NCBI RefSeq assembly: GCF_000758665.1
Contig: NZ_CP009285.1
Location: 2,170,001-2,234,000 of the forward strand
Direction of reading: 5' to 3'
DNA length: 64,000 nt
From: Paenibacillus borealis
Lineage (GTDB): Bacteria > Bacillota > Bacilli > Paenibacillales > Paenibacillaceae
Shown here: positions 1-8,879 of the stretch, one piece after another
Numbering within the stretch: position 1 is the stretch's first letter
How the letters are laid out: every line of letters starts with the position of its first letter
Notes under the pieces: generated by a model
Told to the model about the DNA's origin: nothing
What the model saw: the letters and a program-made list of their open reading frames with translations, nothing else
The model's database searches: none
Program-made: the position numbers and the translations under genes

Positions 1-165
1 ACACTGACCGTTGGCCTCGCGAACCTGAAATACGGGATTTCGGCGGCTTCCCAGACCCACTACATGATGGCGGGCGCCTGCTTGTCCATCCTGCCGATTC
101 TCGTTGCCTATTTGTTTGCCAACAAGTCCTTTATGCAGATGACGGCGGGCTCCCTCAAAGGGTAA
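1..165 (+). CDS. Carbohydrate ABC transporter permease, C-terminal end (MalG/YtcP type), cut by window start
   Basis: Only the last 54 codons are present, read in frame 1 to TAA at 163-165. They contain a final hydrophobic helix (PILVAYLFANKSF) and the ending MQMTAGSLKG. That ending matches the usual C-terminus of the second permease of CUT1 sugar importers, where the chain ends just after the last membrane segment with a G-S-x-K-G tail. It lies 63 bases before the GH130 gene on the same strand, so it probably supplies the oligosaccharide processed by the next two enzymes. The family call rests on this short tail and the context only. Confidence 0.7.
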   Translation, partial: TLTVGLANLKYGISAASQTHYMMAGACLSILPILVAYLFANKSFMQMTAGSLKG

Positions 166-213
166 CTGCCTGAGATCATCTGTACGGACTTATCCATAAT
201 CATCTTCAATTTC

Positions 214-220
214 AAGGAGG
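214..220 (+). promoter_or_regulatory. Ribosome binding site of the GH130 gene
   Basis: The sequence CAAGGAGG lies about 8 bases before the ATG at 229. It is a strong Shine-Dalgarno match and fixes that start. Confidence 0.7.
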
Positions 221-228
221 TACACCCC

Positions 229-1230
229 ATGACTTTACAGGTTCCCGCAAATCTGCAATCCGCCCCGTTCATTCAGCGTTATCCGGCTAATCCGGTGCTG
301 GATGCATCTAAGGTTCCTTATCCTACCGCACTGGTGTTCAATGCCGGTGTAACGAAATTTAACGGCAGATATGTGATGATCTTCCGCAACGATTACGGCT
401 CGCTGGCTGAGCAGACCATTGAACCTCATCACACGACCGATCTCGGCATTGCTTACAGTGATGACGGATTGACCTGGACAGCAGGCCCGAAGCCGGTGTT
501 CAAAATGCATGACGAAGAGATTATCCGCGCCTACGACCCGCGCCTGACCGTGATCGAAGGACGCTGCTATATGTGTTTTGCGGTAGATACGAAGCATGGC
601 ATCCGCGGCGGAATTGCCGTGACCGATGATCTGGAGCATTTCGAGGTGCTAAGCCTGTCTACTCCGGATTTGCGTAATATGGTGCTGTTCCCGGAGAAGA
701 TCGGCGGCAATTATGTCCGGCTGGAGCGTCCCTTCACCGTATACAGCCGCGGGGGACAGGACCGCTTCGATGCCTGGATATCCGAGTCCCCGGATCTCAA
801 GTATTGGGGGAATTCCAGCCTGCTGCTTGCTGTCGAGCATGTGCCGTTCGCCAATGACAAGGTTGGTCCCGCTGCGCCTCCGGTCCGAACGGACAAGGGC
901 TGGCTGACCACCTTCCATGCGGTGGATATTGATCCGTCGAGAGGCAAACACGGCTGGGAGCCCACCTGGAAGAAACGGTATACGGCAGGCATCATGCTGC
1001 TGGATCTGGACGATCCGCGTAAGATTATCGGCATGGCCAGGCAGCCGCTGCTGGCGCCGGAGACGGATTATGAGATTGACGGGGGCTTCCGCAATCATGT
1101 TATTTTTCCGGGCGGGATGATTCTTGAGGATAACGGTGAGGTCAAAATCTATTACGGCTCAGCGGATACGATTGAATGCCTGGCTACAGCCCATGTGGAC
1201 GATCTGATCAGCTACTGCCTGAAGGGCTGA
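229..1230 (+). CDS. Glycoside hydrolase family 130 protein (beta-mannoside or related phosphorylase/hydrolase)
   Basis: A 333-residue cytoplasmic protein with the five-bladed beta-propeller pattern of GH130. An early RYPxNPxL motif (17-24) is followed by FNAG, and AYDPR at 101-105 carries the likely catalytic acid Asp103. Many family members phosphorolyse beta-mannosides (for example Man-GlcNAc, Man-Glc or beta-1,2-mannan), releasing mannose-1-phosphate; some are hydrolases. There is no signal peptide, so it would act on imported oligosaccharide, in keeping with the sugar permease just upstream. The next glycosidase starts only 9 bases after its stop. The substrate cannot be read from the sequence. 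Confidence 0.85.
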   Translation: MTLQVPANLQSAPFIQRYPANPVLDASKVPYPTALVFNAGVTKFNGRYVMIFRNDYGSLAEQTIEPHHTTDLGIAYSDDGLTWTAGPKPVFKMHDEEIIRAYDPRLTVIEGRCYMCFAVDTKHGIRGGIAVTDDLEHFEVLSLSTPDLRNMVLFPEKIGGNYVRLERPFTVYSRGGQDRFDAWISESPDLKYWGNSSLLLAVEHVPFANDKVGPAAPPVRTDKGWLTTFHAVDIDPSRGKHGWEPTWKKRYTAGIMLLDLDDPRKIIGMARQPLLAPETDYEIDGGFRNHVIFPGGMILEDNGEVKIYYGSADTIECLATAHVDDLISYCLKG

Positions 1231-1239
1231 GGGCGGGCG

Positions 1240-4200
1240 ATGAGCAAGCTATGGGAGAAGCTGGCCAGTCCACCGGCAGAATACCGGTCCGCACCGCTCT
1301 GGTCCTGGAATGACAAGCTGGAGCAGGCTGAGCTGGAGCGGCAGATCGAAGAGATGCATGCAGCCGGAATCGGCGGGTTCTTCATGCACGCCCGCGGCGG
1401 ACTACAGACACCTTATATGGGCGAAGCCTGGATGGAGGCAGTCCGTGCCTCGATTGCTAAGGGCAGGGAACTGGGCATGAACGCCTGGTTCTACGATGAG
1501 AACGGCTGGCCGAGCGGCTTCGCGGACGGTGAGGTTCCGGCTAAAGGGATTGCCTATCAGCAGAAGATGCTGGCCTGGGAGAAGCCGCCGTTCCGTTATC
1601 CGGTGGAAAGGGCAATTGCCTGCTATTCGCTTGAATCAGCTTCCGGCGAGTACCGTCTGCTGCCGCCGGAAGACAGCGGCGCTGCGGAGCTCGCCATGTA
1701 TTATGAAGTGAACCCGTATTACACCGATACACTGAGCAAGCTTGCCGTGGGCGAGTTTATAACAGCCGCTTACGAACGGTACTGGGATGAGTTCGGCCAG
1801 CTGGAAGCGGAAGGTGCTGCGCTGCCGGGGATCTTCACGGATGAGCCGCAGTTCGCCAGAGGCAGACTGCCGTGGTCGTTCGAGCTGGAGGACGCGTTCT
1901 TCACGCGCAGCGGCTATGCGGTGCAGGAGATTCTGCCTGCACTGTTCTTCAGCCAGCGCAGATCAAATAAAGCGCGTTATGACTACTGGGGCACGGTGAC
2001 CGCCATGTTCACAGAAGCCTATGCCAGGCAGATCGGCGACTTCTGTGCCGCCAAGGGATGGGCGGCCACAGGCCATGTAGTCGATGAGCAGGAGCTGATG
2101 CATCAGGTTACTTCCGTCGGAGATCCCATGGCCTTCTACGAATATTTGCAGATCCCCGGCTGCGACTGGCTGGGCCGGTTCGTAGGGGAGGAGCCGCTGG
2201 TTCCGAAGCAGGTTAGCTCGGCGGCCCGCCAGACCGGGAAAAAGCGGACGATAACGGAGAGCTTCGGCTGCTCCGGCTGGAATGTCAGCTTCCAGGATCT
2301 GAAACGGATTGGGGAGTGGCAGTTCGTCCACGGCATCAATTTCCTCTGCCAGCATCTGCAGGGCTATTCGCTCCGGGGGCTGCGCAAGCGCGATTATCCG
2401 CCGTCCTTGTTCTATCAGCAGCCGTGGTGGAAGGATTACCGGGGGTTCAACGACTATTTCGCCCGGTTGTCGATGATTCTGGCGGAAGGAACAGGCCGCG
2501 CGGAGGTACTCCTGCTTCACCCGGTAAGATCCGCCTGGCTGGCTCAATGCGGGGAGGACACTTCCGCTATTGTGCCTTATCATGAGGCTTTTGCCCGGCT
2601 GACCCGCTGGCTCTGCCAGGCGCTCATCGAACATGATTATGGCAGTGAGAGTATTATTGCCCGCCATGGCCGCGTAAGCGAAGGACAGTTCATCGTCGGG
2701 GAGGCGGCATACCGCACCGTGATTATTCCGCCGAGCCTGACACTGGACCGGGTGACGGCAGCGCTGCTGCAGGAGTTCGTAGAGCAGGGCGGTCATCTGG
2801 TCGCCTGCGGACCTGCTCCGGCACTGGTGAGCGGAGAGGAAAGTAGGGGATTGGAAGGGCTGCTGAAGGATGCAGTTCAGCCGGAGTGGAATGCGGAGTC
2901 TCTGTGCAGCGCGGTAACAGCGGTCTCTGCTCCCTTCGTGCAGATTACCAATGAGAAGGGCGAGAAGCTTGCGTCCGATACGCTCAATGTGCGGTCGGTG
3001 ACTCTGGAAGATTCGGTGGTCTATTATATTGTTAATTCCGGGACGGAAAGCTGCGGCAATGTGAACATTGAGCTGCGCCAGCGGGGCCGGGTATCACTGA
3101 TTGATCCGGAAACCGGGAGCATTACTGCACTGGGCAGCGAAGCTGCTGCGCAAGGAAGACGGGTAACCTTGCCGCTCTATGCAGCACATTCCCTGCTGCT
3201 GAAGGTGGATGAGGACGAGGCTGCGGATGCCGGTGAAGTTGCAGTTGCGGATGGTGCTGGTGAAGCTGATGATACAGAGGATGGCAAGGCAGGTGCAGAT
3301 TGGGACAAGGCAGCAGAGCGCCGGGAGCAGGCGGCTATCCTTGAGCTGGGATCTGAATGGACAGTTGCAGCCGCTGAGCTGAACAGCCTGACGCTGGATA
3401 CTGCCCGCATGCGGCTGGATGGCGGCGAGTGGTCCGCCGAACAGCCGGTCATCTTTATTCAGGAGCAGCTGCTGGCGCATGGCCGGGCAGCGGCCGTTGA
3501 GCTGGAGTTCCGCTTCCGGGCGGATTCCAGTCTGCTGGAGCTGCAGGAGCTTTATCTGGCTCTGGAGCAGCCGGAAGAGATGGAACTGCTGCTGAACGGA
3601 CAGCCGCTGTCTCCGGCGGATTGCGGCTGGTGGCGGGATATCTCCTTCCGTACCCTCCCTATAGCCGGAATGGTGGTTGCTGGCGAGAATATTCTGCAAC
3701 TGAGCACCCGGTTCAGTCCCAGCAGCGAGCTGCTTGCCAAGCTGGAGAAAGCGAAGCTGTTTGAGGCGGAGGGCAACAACCTGACGTTTGGCCAGGAGTT
3801 CGAGAGTATCTATATCGTTGGCGCTTTTGGCGTGGAATCCGCTGCGCCCTATACGTATGGTGAGCGGCGTGCAGTGTTCACGGAAGGACCCTTCAAGCTG
3901 ACGGCACTGCCCGAATCCGTAACAGCCGGTGATCTGGTCCCGCAGGGCTTCCCTTTCTTTGCCGGCACCCTCACGCTTGAGCAGAGCGTTCATATTAATG
4001 AAGGCGCAGCACTTCCGGCAAGCTGGTCCTTTCAGTCGCCGCCGGACACCATTGTGTCCCGGCTGTTCATCAATGGTACAGAGGTGCGGCGGTTCCTGTG
4101 GGAGCCGTATACAGCCGGTATTTCGGGGCTGCTGCATGCAGGAGAGAACCGGATACGGCTGGAACTGACCGGCAGCTGCCGCAATCTGCTCGGACCGCAT

Positions 4201-4359
4201 CACCATATCAAAGGTGAGGTCTACAAAGTAGGGCCGGACAGCTTCAAGGATAAGCCGGGCTGGACCGACAAAGACCTGGAGCCGGACACGCTTGTCTATC
4301 AGGAGCGGTACGCTTTTGTCCGTTTTGGATTATCTTCGGCTCCTGTGCTCGGAGGCTAA
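1240..4359 (+). CDS. Large GH106-like glycoside hydrolase (alpha-L-rhamnosidase-type TIM barrel)
   Basis: A 1039-residue protein without signal peptide. The N-terminal half has the pattern of the GH106/rhamnosidase-like superfamily: APLWSWND near residue 18, GGFFMHARGG near 45, and WFYDENGWPSG near 86, where the acidic residues line a barrel active site. The C-terminal third looks like beta-sandwich modules of the GH2 sugar-binding type. An acidic, Ala/Gly-rich insert (about residues 650-690) separates the halves and is probably a flexible linker. It starts 9 bases after the GH130 stop and is followed by a strong terminator, so it is the last gene of that operon. Rhamnosidase activity is a family-based guess; related clades of unknown activity exist. 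Confidence 0.7.
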   Translation: MSKLWEKLASPPAEYRSAPLWSWNDKLEQAELERQIEEMHAAGIGGFFMHARGGLQTPYMGEAWMEAVRASIAKGRELGMNAWFYDENGWPSGFADGEVPAKGIAYQQKMLAWEKPPFRYPVERAIACYSLESASGEYRLLPPEDSGAAELAMYYEVNPYYTDTLSKLAVGEFITAAYERYWDEFGQLEAEGAALPGIFTDEPQFARGRLPWSFELEDAFFTRSGYAVQEILPALFFSQRRSNKARYDYWGTVTAMFTEAYARQIGDFCAAKGWAATGHVVDEQELMHQVTSVGDPMAFYEYLQIPGCDWLGRFVGEEPLVPKQVSSAARQTGKKRTITESFGCSGWNVSFQDLKRIGEWQFVHGINFLCQHLQGYSLRGLRKRDYPPSLFYQQPWWKDYRGFNDYFARLSMILAEGTGRAEVLLLHPVRSAWLAQCGEDTSAIVPYHEAFARLTRWLCQALIEHDYGSESIIARHGRVSEGQFIVGEAAYRTVIIPPSLTLDRVTAALLQEFVEQGGHLVACGPAPALVSGEESRGLEGLLKDAVQPEWNAESLCSAVTAVSAPFVQITNEKGEKLASDTLNVRSVTLEDSVVYYIVNSGTESCGNVNIELRQRGRVSLIDPETGSITALGSEAAAQGRRVTLPLYAAHSLLLKVDEDEAADAGEVAVADGAGEADDTEDGKAGADWDKAAERREQAAILELGSEWTVAAAELNSLTLDTARMRLDGGEWSAEQPVIFIQEQLLAHGRAAAVELEFRFRADSSLLELQELYLALEQPEEMELLLNGQPLSPADCGWWRDISFRTLPIAGMVVAGENILQLSTRFSPSSELLAKLEKAKLFEAEGNNLTFGQEFESIYIVGAFGVESAAPYTYGERRAVFTEGPFKLTALPESVTAGDLVPQGFPFFAGTLTLEQSVHINEGAALPASWSFQSPPDTIVSRLFINGTEVRRFLWEPYTAGISGLLHAGENRIRLELTGSCRNLLGPHHHIKGEVYKVGPDSFKDKPGWTDKDLEPDTLVYQERYAFVRFGLSSAPVLGG

Positions 4360-4383
4360 GGGCAGCAGGAAGCAACAAAATGA

Positions 4384-4429
4384 AACACCTCCGGATTCGC
4401 TGTTAAGCGGAATCCGGAGGTGTTTTTTT
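4384..4429 (+). terminator. Rho-independent terminator after the GH130/GH106-like operon
   Basis: The arms AACACCTCCGGATTC and GAATCCGGAGGTGTT pair perfectly over 15 bases around a short loop, and a run of T follows. Confidence 0.95.
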
Positions 4430-4484
4430 AGAAAATAAGATCTAGCTCCAATATATTTGCTGCATGCAACAAAAGTTCCATGCT

Positions 4485-4680
4485 TCAATAACTGAAGCGG
4501 ACTGAGAAGACGCTATATCTCCAAAAAACCTCTTTATGAGGCTGAAGCGGACTGAGAATCGCTTATCTTGCGGATTCGCGACACAAATGAGGTGAATTCG
4601 CTCAATTAACGGAATCTGAGTCCGCTTGTCCCGCAAATCTGCCTGATTTGCCCGAATAACGGAATCTCAGTCCGCGTAAC
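4485..4680. repeat. Short intergenic repeat family around GCGGACTGAGA, two direct and two inverted copies
   Basis: Gene-free stretch. CTGAAGCGGACTGAGAA occurs near 4494 and 4541. The complementary forms GGAATCTGAGTCCGC and GGAATCTCAGTCCGC occur near 4611 and 4662, each next to 'aacggaatct'. The copies can pair into large hairpins. No protein is plausible here. Confidence 0.6.
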
Positions 4681-4803
4681 CGGCGGGCAGGCGGATTTGA
4701 TGAGCTTCCAGGTACTCTGTGAACATCGGCACTCTCCAAGGCCCGCCAAGCACTCACAGCGAACATTCGCACCCGATAGGCCCCACCCCGATATTACCTT
4801 GAT

Positions 4804-5016
4804 GTACCGTTACGAGTGACTGTCGGTGTGCAAGAGTGATGATCGGCGAGCTAGAGTAATAATCAGTGCGTTAGAGTGATAATCGATGCGTTATAGTGTT
4901 ACCGGTACGTTGATTATCGATGCATAAGTGTGATTACTGGTGCATTGACTATCGATCCATAATTGTGATTACTGGTGCATTGACTATAGATGCATTAATG
5001 TGTTTACCGTTGCGTT
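4804..5016. repeat. Degenerate tandem repeat with units of about 20 and 35 bases
   Basis: Units such as GAGTGATAATCGATGCGTTA follow each other with a period near 20 from about 4812. From about 4928 a 35-base unit beginning TGTGATTACTGGTGCATTGA is repeated almost perfectly. The array runs into the 3' end of the ROK regulator gene. The units are too degenerate, and lack spacers, to be a CRISPR array. Confidence 0.6.
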
Positions 5017-5019
5017 TCC

Positions 5020-6225
5020 CTAGTTCGTCAACTGATGCAGCACCATGGCGCAGGCGCCTGCTGCCACTGAACGTTCACCCAGTTTGCTGCGGGTGAAGCG
5101 GACGTTATACTGCTCGCGGTAATAGGTCCGCTCAAGGGCGATCCGGATCGCCTCCTGATAGAAATCATCTGCCGCGAGGAATAGCGGGCCGCCGAGGATG
5201 ACTTCCTCGGGGTGGAGGATATTGATCAGATTCGCCAGCCCGATGCCGCAGTAAACGGCCATCTCGTGAAACAACCGGACAACCTCAGGATCACGGGCAT
5301 GGAGCGCTTCTATTAAATGGGTGAATTCCAGCTGCTCTGCACTCTCGGCCAGGCTGCGGAGCAGCCCGCTGCTGCCCAGCCGCCAGACTTCACGCGCCTG
5401 TCTTTCCAGAGTGTGGATGGACACATAGCTCTCCCACGCACCGGCGTTGCCGCCGGGAACATGCGGCGGCAGCCCCGAGCCTTCGATGATCATCTGCCCG
5501 ACAGCCCCCTCGGTATCGATCATGCCATAGAGCAGCCGTCCATCATTCATGATGGCGGAGCGCAGGCCGATTCCGGCATGGAGGTAGAGCAGATGATGCT
5601 GCATCCGGTTGCTGCTGGCCCAGTATTCACCGAGCAGTGCCGTATTGGCTCCATTGTCCAAATAGACGGGCACAGCCAGCCGCTGCTCCAGCTGCTCCTT
5701 AATATGTACCTGTGACCAGCCCGGTGCCGCGAACCGGGCCGGATTCAGGATAACTCCGGCTTTGCGGTCCAGCGGACCGACTGCGCCGATGCCAAGTCCA
5801 GCCACCCGGCTAAGGTCAATGGAAGCTGCGGCAAGCATCTGCTGTACTTGATCATGGAGGGATTCCATCAGGAGCTCCGGGGTAAGAACGGCATCCATGT
5901 TCCAGGTATATTCGCCCAACAGCTGCAGATGAAAGTCCGTCAGCACTAGCTTGGCATGGGTACGGGAGATTTCCAGCCCCAACAGATAGGCGTAGGAAGG
6001 ATTGGTCTCATAGAGTGTGGGGCGGCGGCCTCCGGTAGATTCACCGAAGCCGACTTCAACCAGCAGCTCCAGGGACAGCAGCTCATCCAGAATGCGTGTT
6101 AACGTGCTTATGGTCAGTCCGCTTTCGTCCAGCAGACTTTGTTTGGAGACGGTGCCGTGTTTCCTTACGGTGAAATAGATTTCCCTGGCTTTGGGATTGG
6201 CGATAAGTTCATGAATAAGCAGCAA
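5020..6225 (-). CDS. ROK family transcriptional regulator (NagC/XylR type)
   Basis: About 401 residues from a TTG start at 6225. That start is chosen because AAGGAG lies 10 bases upstream; a longer frame reaching 6294 has no ribosome site and an unlikely N-terminus. The N-terminal winged helix-turn-helix (about 15-65, SKQSLLDESGLTISTLTRIL) is followed by a ROK sugar-kinase-like domain with VGPLD, DNGANTALLGEYW and GIGLRSAIM. Where most ROK proteins have a zinc site of the CGNxGCxE kind, this one reads GGNAGAWE, so both cysteines are missing. It probably represses sugar genes and itself: an 18-base direct repeat lies just upstream. The ligand is unknown. Confidence 0.88.
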   Translation of the reverse strand: MLLIHELIANPKAREIYFTVRKHGTVSKQSLLDESGLTISTLTRILDELLSLELLVEVGFGESTGGRRPTLYETNPSYAYLLGLEISRTHAKLVLTDFHLQLLGEYTWNMDAVLTPELLMESLHDQVQQMLAAASIDLSRVAGLGIGAVGPLDRKAGVILNPARFAAPGWSQVHIKEQLEQRLAVPVYLDNGANTALLGEYWASSNRMQHHLLYLHAGIGLRSAIMNDGRLLYGMIDTEGAVGQMIIEGSGLPPHVPGGNAGAWESYVSIHTLERQAREVWRLGSSGLLRSLAESAEQLEFTHLIEALHARDPEVVRLFHEMAVYCGIGLANLINILHPEEVILGGPLFLAADDFYQEAIRIALERTYYREQYNVRFTRSKLGERSVAAGACAMVLHQLTN

Positions 6226-6241
6226 AGACGGTTCTCTCCTT

Positions 6242-6277
6242 ATGAATATACTAAACCTGATGAATAGACTAAACCTG
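6242..6277 (-). promoter_or_regulatory. Tandem 18-base direct repeat upstream of the ROK gene, possible operator
   Basis: ATGAATATACTAAACCTG (6242-6259) is followed at once by ATGAATAGACTAAACCTG (6260-6277), with one mismatch. The TTTAGT core on the gene strand resembles half-sites used by XylR-type regulators. It lies just upstream of the TTG start, which fits autoregulation. Confidence 0.5.
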
Positions 6278-6351
6278 CTTTTACAATGACACAAAAAGCA
6301 GGGTGCCGCAACTATCCCAAGGAGAGAATAGACTTGCAGGGTTCCAACCGG

Positions 6352-7164
6352 TTATAGCGGTAAATCCCGCCGTCTGAACAGCTGGATGCCGATCGTGAAG
6401 CAGGCCAGCCCAATCAGCAGCAGCCAGATGGAGACCTCTGCCCAGGCCGCAGTTCCCTGGACAATCTCGCCGGGGCGGTAGAAGCTGAAGAGGGTGAAGA
6501 AGCGCAGCACATCGAGCTTATCACTGATTTTGCCGAGAATATCGAGGGTGAAGAACCCGAAAGTGACCGCCCCGGAGATCCCGAGCGCCTTCTTCTCGTC
6601 ATTGCAGGCACAGGAAACGAGGAAGCAGAATCCGCCGATGGCGAAGAATAGCAGAAAAGCCACCAGGTTAAGCTGGCTGAACCTGGCAATTCCGAACTCG
6701 TAATCGCTGCCGAGGAACCAGGCTTTGCCTGCGAAGCCGGACAGTGTGGTTACAGCCATAATCATGAACAAGGAGGTAACCAGCACCATCGCCTGGGTGA
6801 AGGCCACCTTGCTCCGTGTTGTCGGTGTGGCCAGCAGGTAGGCCATCGAGCCGCGGTCTACAAGTTTGGCCACCAGCTGCGTAGACATCTGTACGCATAC
6901 TATAGCCAGAATCAATACGAGAATCAGCCCGTAATATTCGCCCGAGATGAAGCCCTCCGCACTTGAGAAGCCGTTATTCAGCCCGAAGGCCTTGCCTACG
7001 CCTTCCGGCATCGCCTGCACCAGGTCGTTCAGCGCCTTCGTGTTATCTGCCAGCCCAGGGTAGAGCCAGATCATGAACAGAATATAAAAAGCCGAACCCC
7101 CGGCATAATTCATAATTCCCCGCAGGTTGACGCGCATCATTTCCTTATATAAGGCCAGATTCAT
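6352..7164 (-). CDS. ABC-2 type transporter permease
   Basis: A 270-residue membrane protein with about six hydrophobic segments, the first at residues 20-36 and the last just before the C-terminal RRRDLPL. It has the pattern of ABC-2 export permeases. Its ATG overlaps the stop of the upstream ATPase gene (ATGA, 7161-7164), so the two are translationally coupled and form one exporter. The substrate is unknown; such pairs next to a TetR regulator commonly export drugs or lipids. Confidence 0.85.
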   Translation of the reverse strand: MNLALYKEMMRVNLRGIMNYAGGSAFYILFMIWLYPGLADNTKALNDLVQAMPEGVGKAFGLNNGFSSAEGFISGEYYGLILVLILAIVCVQMSTQLVAKLVDRGSMAYLLATPTTRSKVAFTQAMVLVTSLFMIMAVTTLSGFAGKAWFLGSDYEFGIARFSQLNLVAFLLFFAIGGFCFLVSCACNDEKKALGISGAVTFGFFTLDILGKISDKLDVLRFFTLFSFYRPGEIVQGTAAWAEVSIWLLLIGLACFTIGIQLFRRRDLPL

Positions 7165-8048
7165 TGCACCTTCGCCTCCCGGTCGTAATAGTTCATGAAG
7201 ATATCCTCAAGGTTCTGGGTAGAGATATCCATGCTGCGGACCGGATAGTTCGCAAGCTCGGCGGTGAACTGATTATAATTGCCTTGAACAGCAATTCTCA
7301 CCCGGTTACCTGCTATAGAATCTACGATCAGACCGGAGGCGGCGAACCGCAATGCGTCTTCCGGTGTCTCGAATATGACTTCAAACAGCTTGCGCTGCAT
7401 AGATTGCAGCTCATGAATATTCTTCACGGCCACGATGCTGCCGTCTTTGATAATCGCTGCGCGGTCGCAGGTCCGTTCAATTTCCTGAAAGCTGTGTGAA
7501 GACATCAGGAAGGTGGTTCCGGCTGCTTTTTCCTCCAGCACCAGCTCTATGAAGATCTTCTGCATCAGCGGGTCCAGGCCGGAGGTGGGCTCATCGAGAA
7601 TAATAACTTCGGGGCTGTGCATGAAGGCGGCGACAATACCGACCTTCTGCTTCATGCCCTTGGACATCTTGCGGATCGGGGTGGCCGCATCAAACTGGAG
7701 GCGCCGGATCAGCATCTCCCGTTTGGCTGTGTCCTTCACGCCCTGCATGGAGGCCATGAACTGCAGGAAGCTTGCTCCGGTCATGCCGTCGATGAAGCTG
7801 ATCTCGCCCGGCAGATAACCGGTATGGCGCTGCACCTGGCCCTGTCCCTTCCAGGCATCCAGGCCATTGATAGTTACCGAGCCGCGGTCTGGGCGCATGA
7901 AGCCCATAATATGCCGGATCGTTGTGGATTTGCCGGCGCCGTTGGGGCCGAGGAACCCGAATACCTCACCTTTATTCACGGTAAATGAGACATCGCGAAT
8001 CCCCTTGCCGTTTGAAAATTGTTTCGTTAAACCTTCCACTTGCAGCAT
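7161..8048 (-). CDS. ABC transporter ATP-binding protein (exporter type)
   Basis: A 295-residue ATPase with Walker A GPNGAGKST (34-42), a variant signature SKGMKQ, and Walker B VIILDEP followed by TSGLDP. The C-terminal part beyond the nucleotide-binding fold is typical of ABC-2 exporter ATPases (CcmA/YhaQ-like). It is the first gene of a two-gene operon with the permease. It faces a TetR gene across a 174-base region holding two palindromes, and is probably repressed by that protein. Confidence 0.92.
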   Translation of the reverse strand: MLQVEGLTKQFSNGKGIRDVSFTVNKGEVFGFLGPNGAGKSTTIRHIMGFMRPDRGSVTINGLDAWKGQGQVQRHTGYLPGEISFIDGMTGASFLQFMASMQGVKDTAKREMLIRRLQFDAATPIRKMSKGMKQKVGIVAAFMHSPEVIILDEPTSGLDPLMQKIFIELVLEEKAAGTTFLMSSHSFQEIERTCDRAAIIKDGSIVAVKNIHELQSMQRKLFEVIFETPEDALRFAASGLIVDSIAGNRVRIAVQGNYNQFTAELANYPVRSMDISTQNLEDIFMNYYDREAKVQ

Positions 8049-8072
8049 GCTGCCACCCCCGACAGAAAATAA

Positions 8073-8098
8073 TGAAATAGTATTGAATGGATATTTCA
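8073..8098. promoter_or_regulatory. Palindrome, candidate TetR operator 1
   Basis: TGAAAT at 8073 and ATTTCA ending at 8098 form an interrupted inverted repeat just upstream of the exporter ATPase start. The same half-sites recur at 8141-8168. Confidence 0.5.
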
Positions 8099-8140
8099 GA
8101 TGTTATAATAGTCCCAGGCTACGCCTAAGTCAATATAATT

Positions 8141-8168
8141 ATGAAATGAAAATATTGATATATTTCAT
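8141..8168. promoter_or_regulatory. Palindrome, candidate TetR operator 2
   Basis: ATGAAAT at 8141 and ATTTCAT ending at 8168 pair as 7-base arms around an AT-rich core. The element lies between the divergent exporter and TetR genes and repeats the half-sites of 8073-8098. Confidence 0.55.
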
Positions 8169-8222
8169 TATTTTTTCGGGTAGGGATACAGCCCGGCTAC
8201 AACATCAAGGTAGGGTGAAGAA

Positions 8223-8822
8223 ATGAACGGTTTTGAGAAGCGGGCGGCGCTAATCAAGGGCAAAATCATGAAGACAACGATCTCCATGCTGAATACCTGG
8301 GAGCCGAAGCGGCTGAGAATTGCGGACATTGCCCGGGAAGCCGGAGTGTCACAGGTGACGATTTACAATTATTTCGGCAGCAAGGAAGCGCTGATCAGCG
8401 AGTCTTTCAAGGATTTTATCCAGCAGGCCATTGATGAGTTCCGGGAAGAAATGCAGCGGCAGAAATCGCTCAAGGAACTGATTGCCTATAGCCTTTTTAA
8501 GGAGAAGGAGACGTATTCCAGCTTACCGCCGGCGTCAATCAAGGAGATTATGGTGGATGATCAGGAGATGTACGTATATATTCAGCGGCAATATGAAGAG
8601 CAAATTGTACCGCTGATGGTACAGATGGTGGAAGAAGGCAAAGCCCGGGGAGAAATTTCGGATAAAGTGTCAGTGAAGGCGGTTCTGCTAACCATACAGT
8701 TGTATATTAGGAGCTCGGGAGAGATGCTGGGCAGCCTGGCAGGACATGAGGATAAGGATGCGTTTCTGGAGGAGTTAATCCATATCTTCTTCTATGGGCT
8801 GTGCGGCCGGGAGCCGCAATAG
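8223..8822 (+). CDS. TetR/AcrR family transcriptional regulator
   Basis: A 199-residue protein. The N-terminal helix-turn-helix is clear (IADIAREAGVSQVTIYNYFG, about 36-55) with SKEALI following, the classic TetR pattern. The rest is helical ligand-binding domain. It is divergent from the ABC-2 exporter operon and two matching palindromes lie between them, so it most likely represses both the exporter and itself. The inducer is unknown. Confidence 0.92.
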   Translation: MNGFEKRAALIKGKIMKTTISMLNTWEPKRLRIADIAREAGVSQVTIYNYFGSKEALISESFKDFIQQAIDEFREEMQRQKSLKELIAYSLFKEKETYSSLPPASIKEIMVDDQEMYVYIQRQYEEQIVPLMVQMVEEGKARGEISDKVSVKAVLLTIQLYIRSSGEMLGSLAGHEDKDAFLEELIHIFFYGLCGREPQ

Positions 8823-8879
8823 ACGCGGCGCCGGCAACAGTCCGGTAAGGCAGCTTGCATAGCAGAACACAACAGCAGG

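Noticed and set aside
3094..4206. 370-residue minus-strand frame within the GH106-like gene
   Set aside because: Shadow of the strong plus-strand gene; the translation has no recognisable fold.
4804..5016. CRISPR-like tandem array
   Set aside because: Units abut without unique spacers and vary from 20 to 35 bases; no cas genes nearby.
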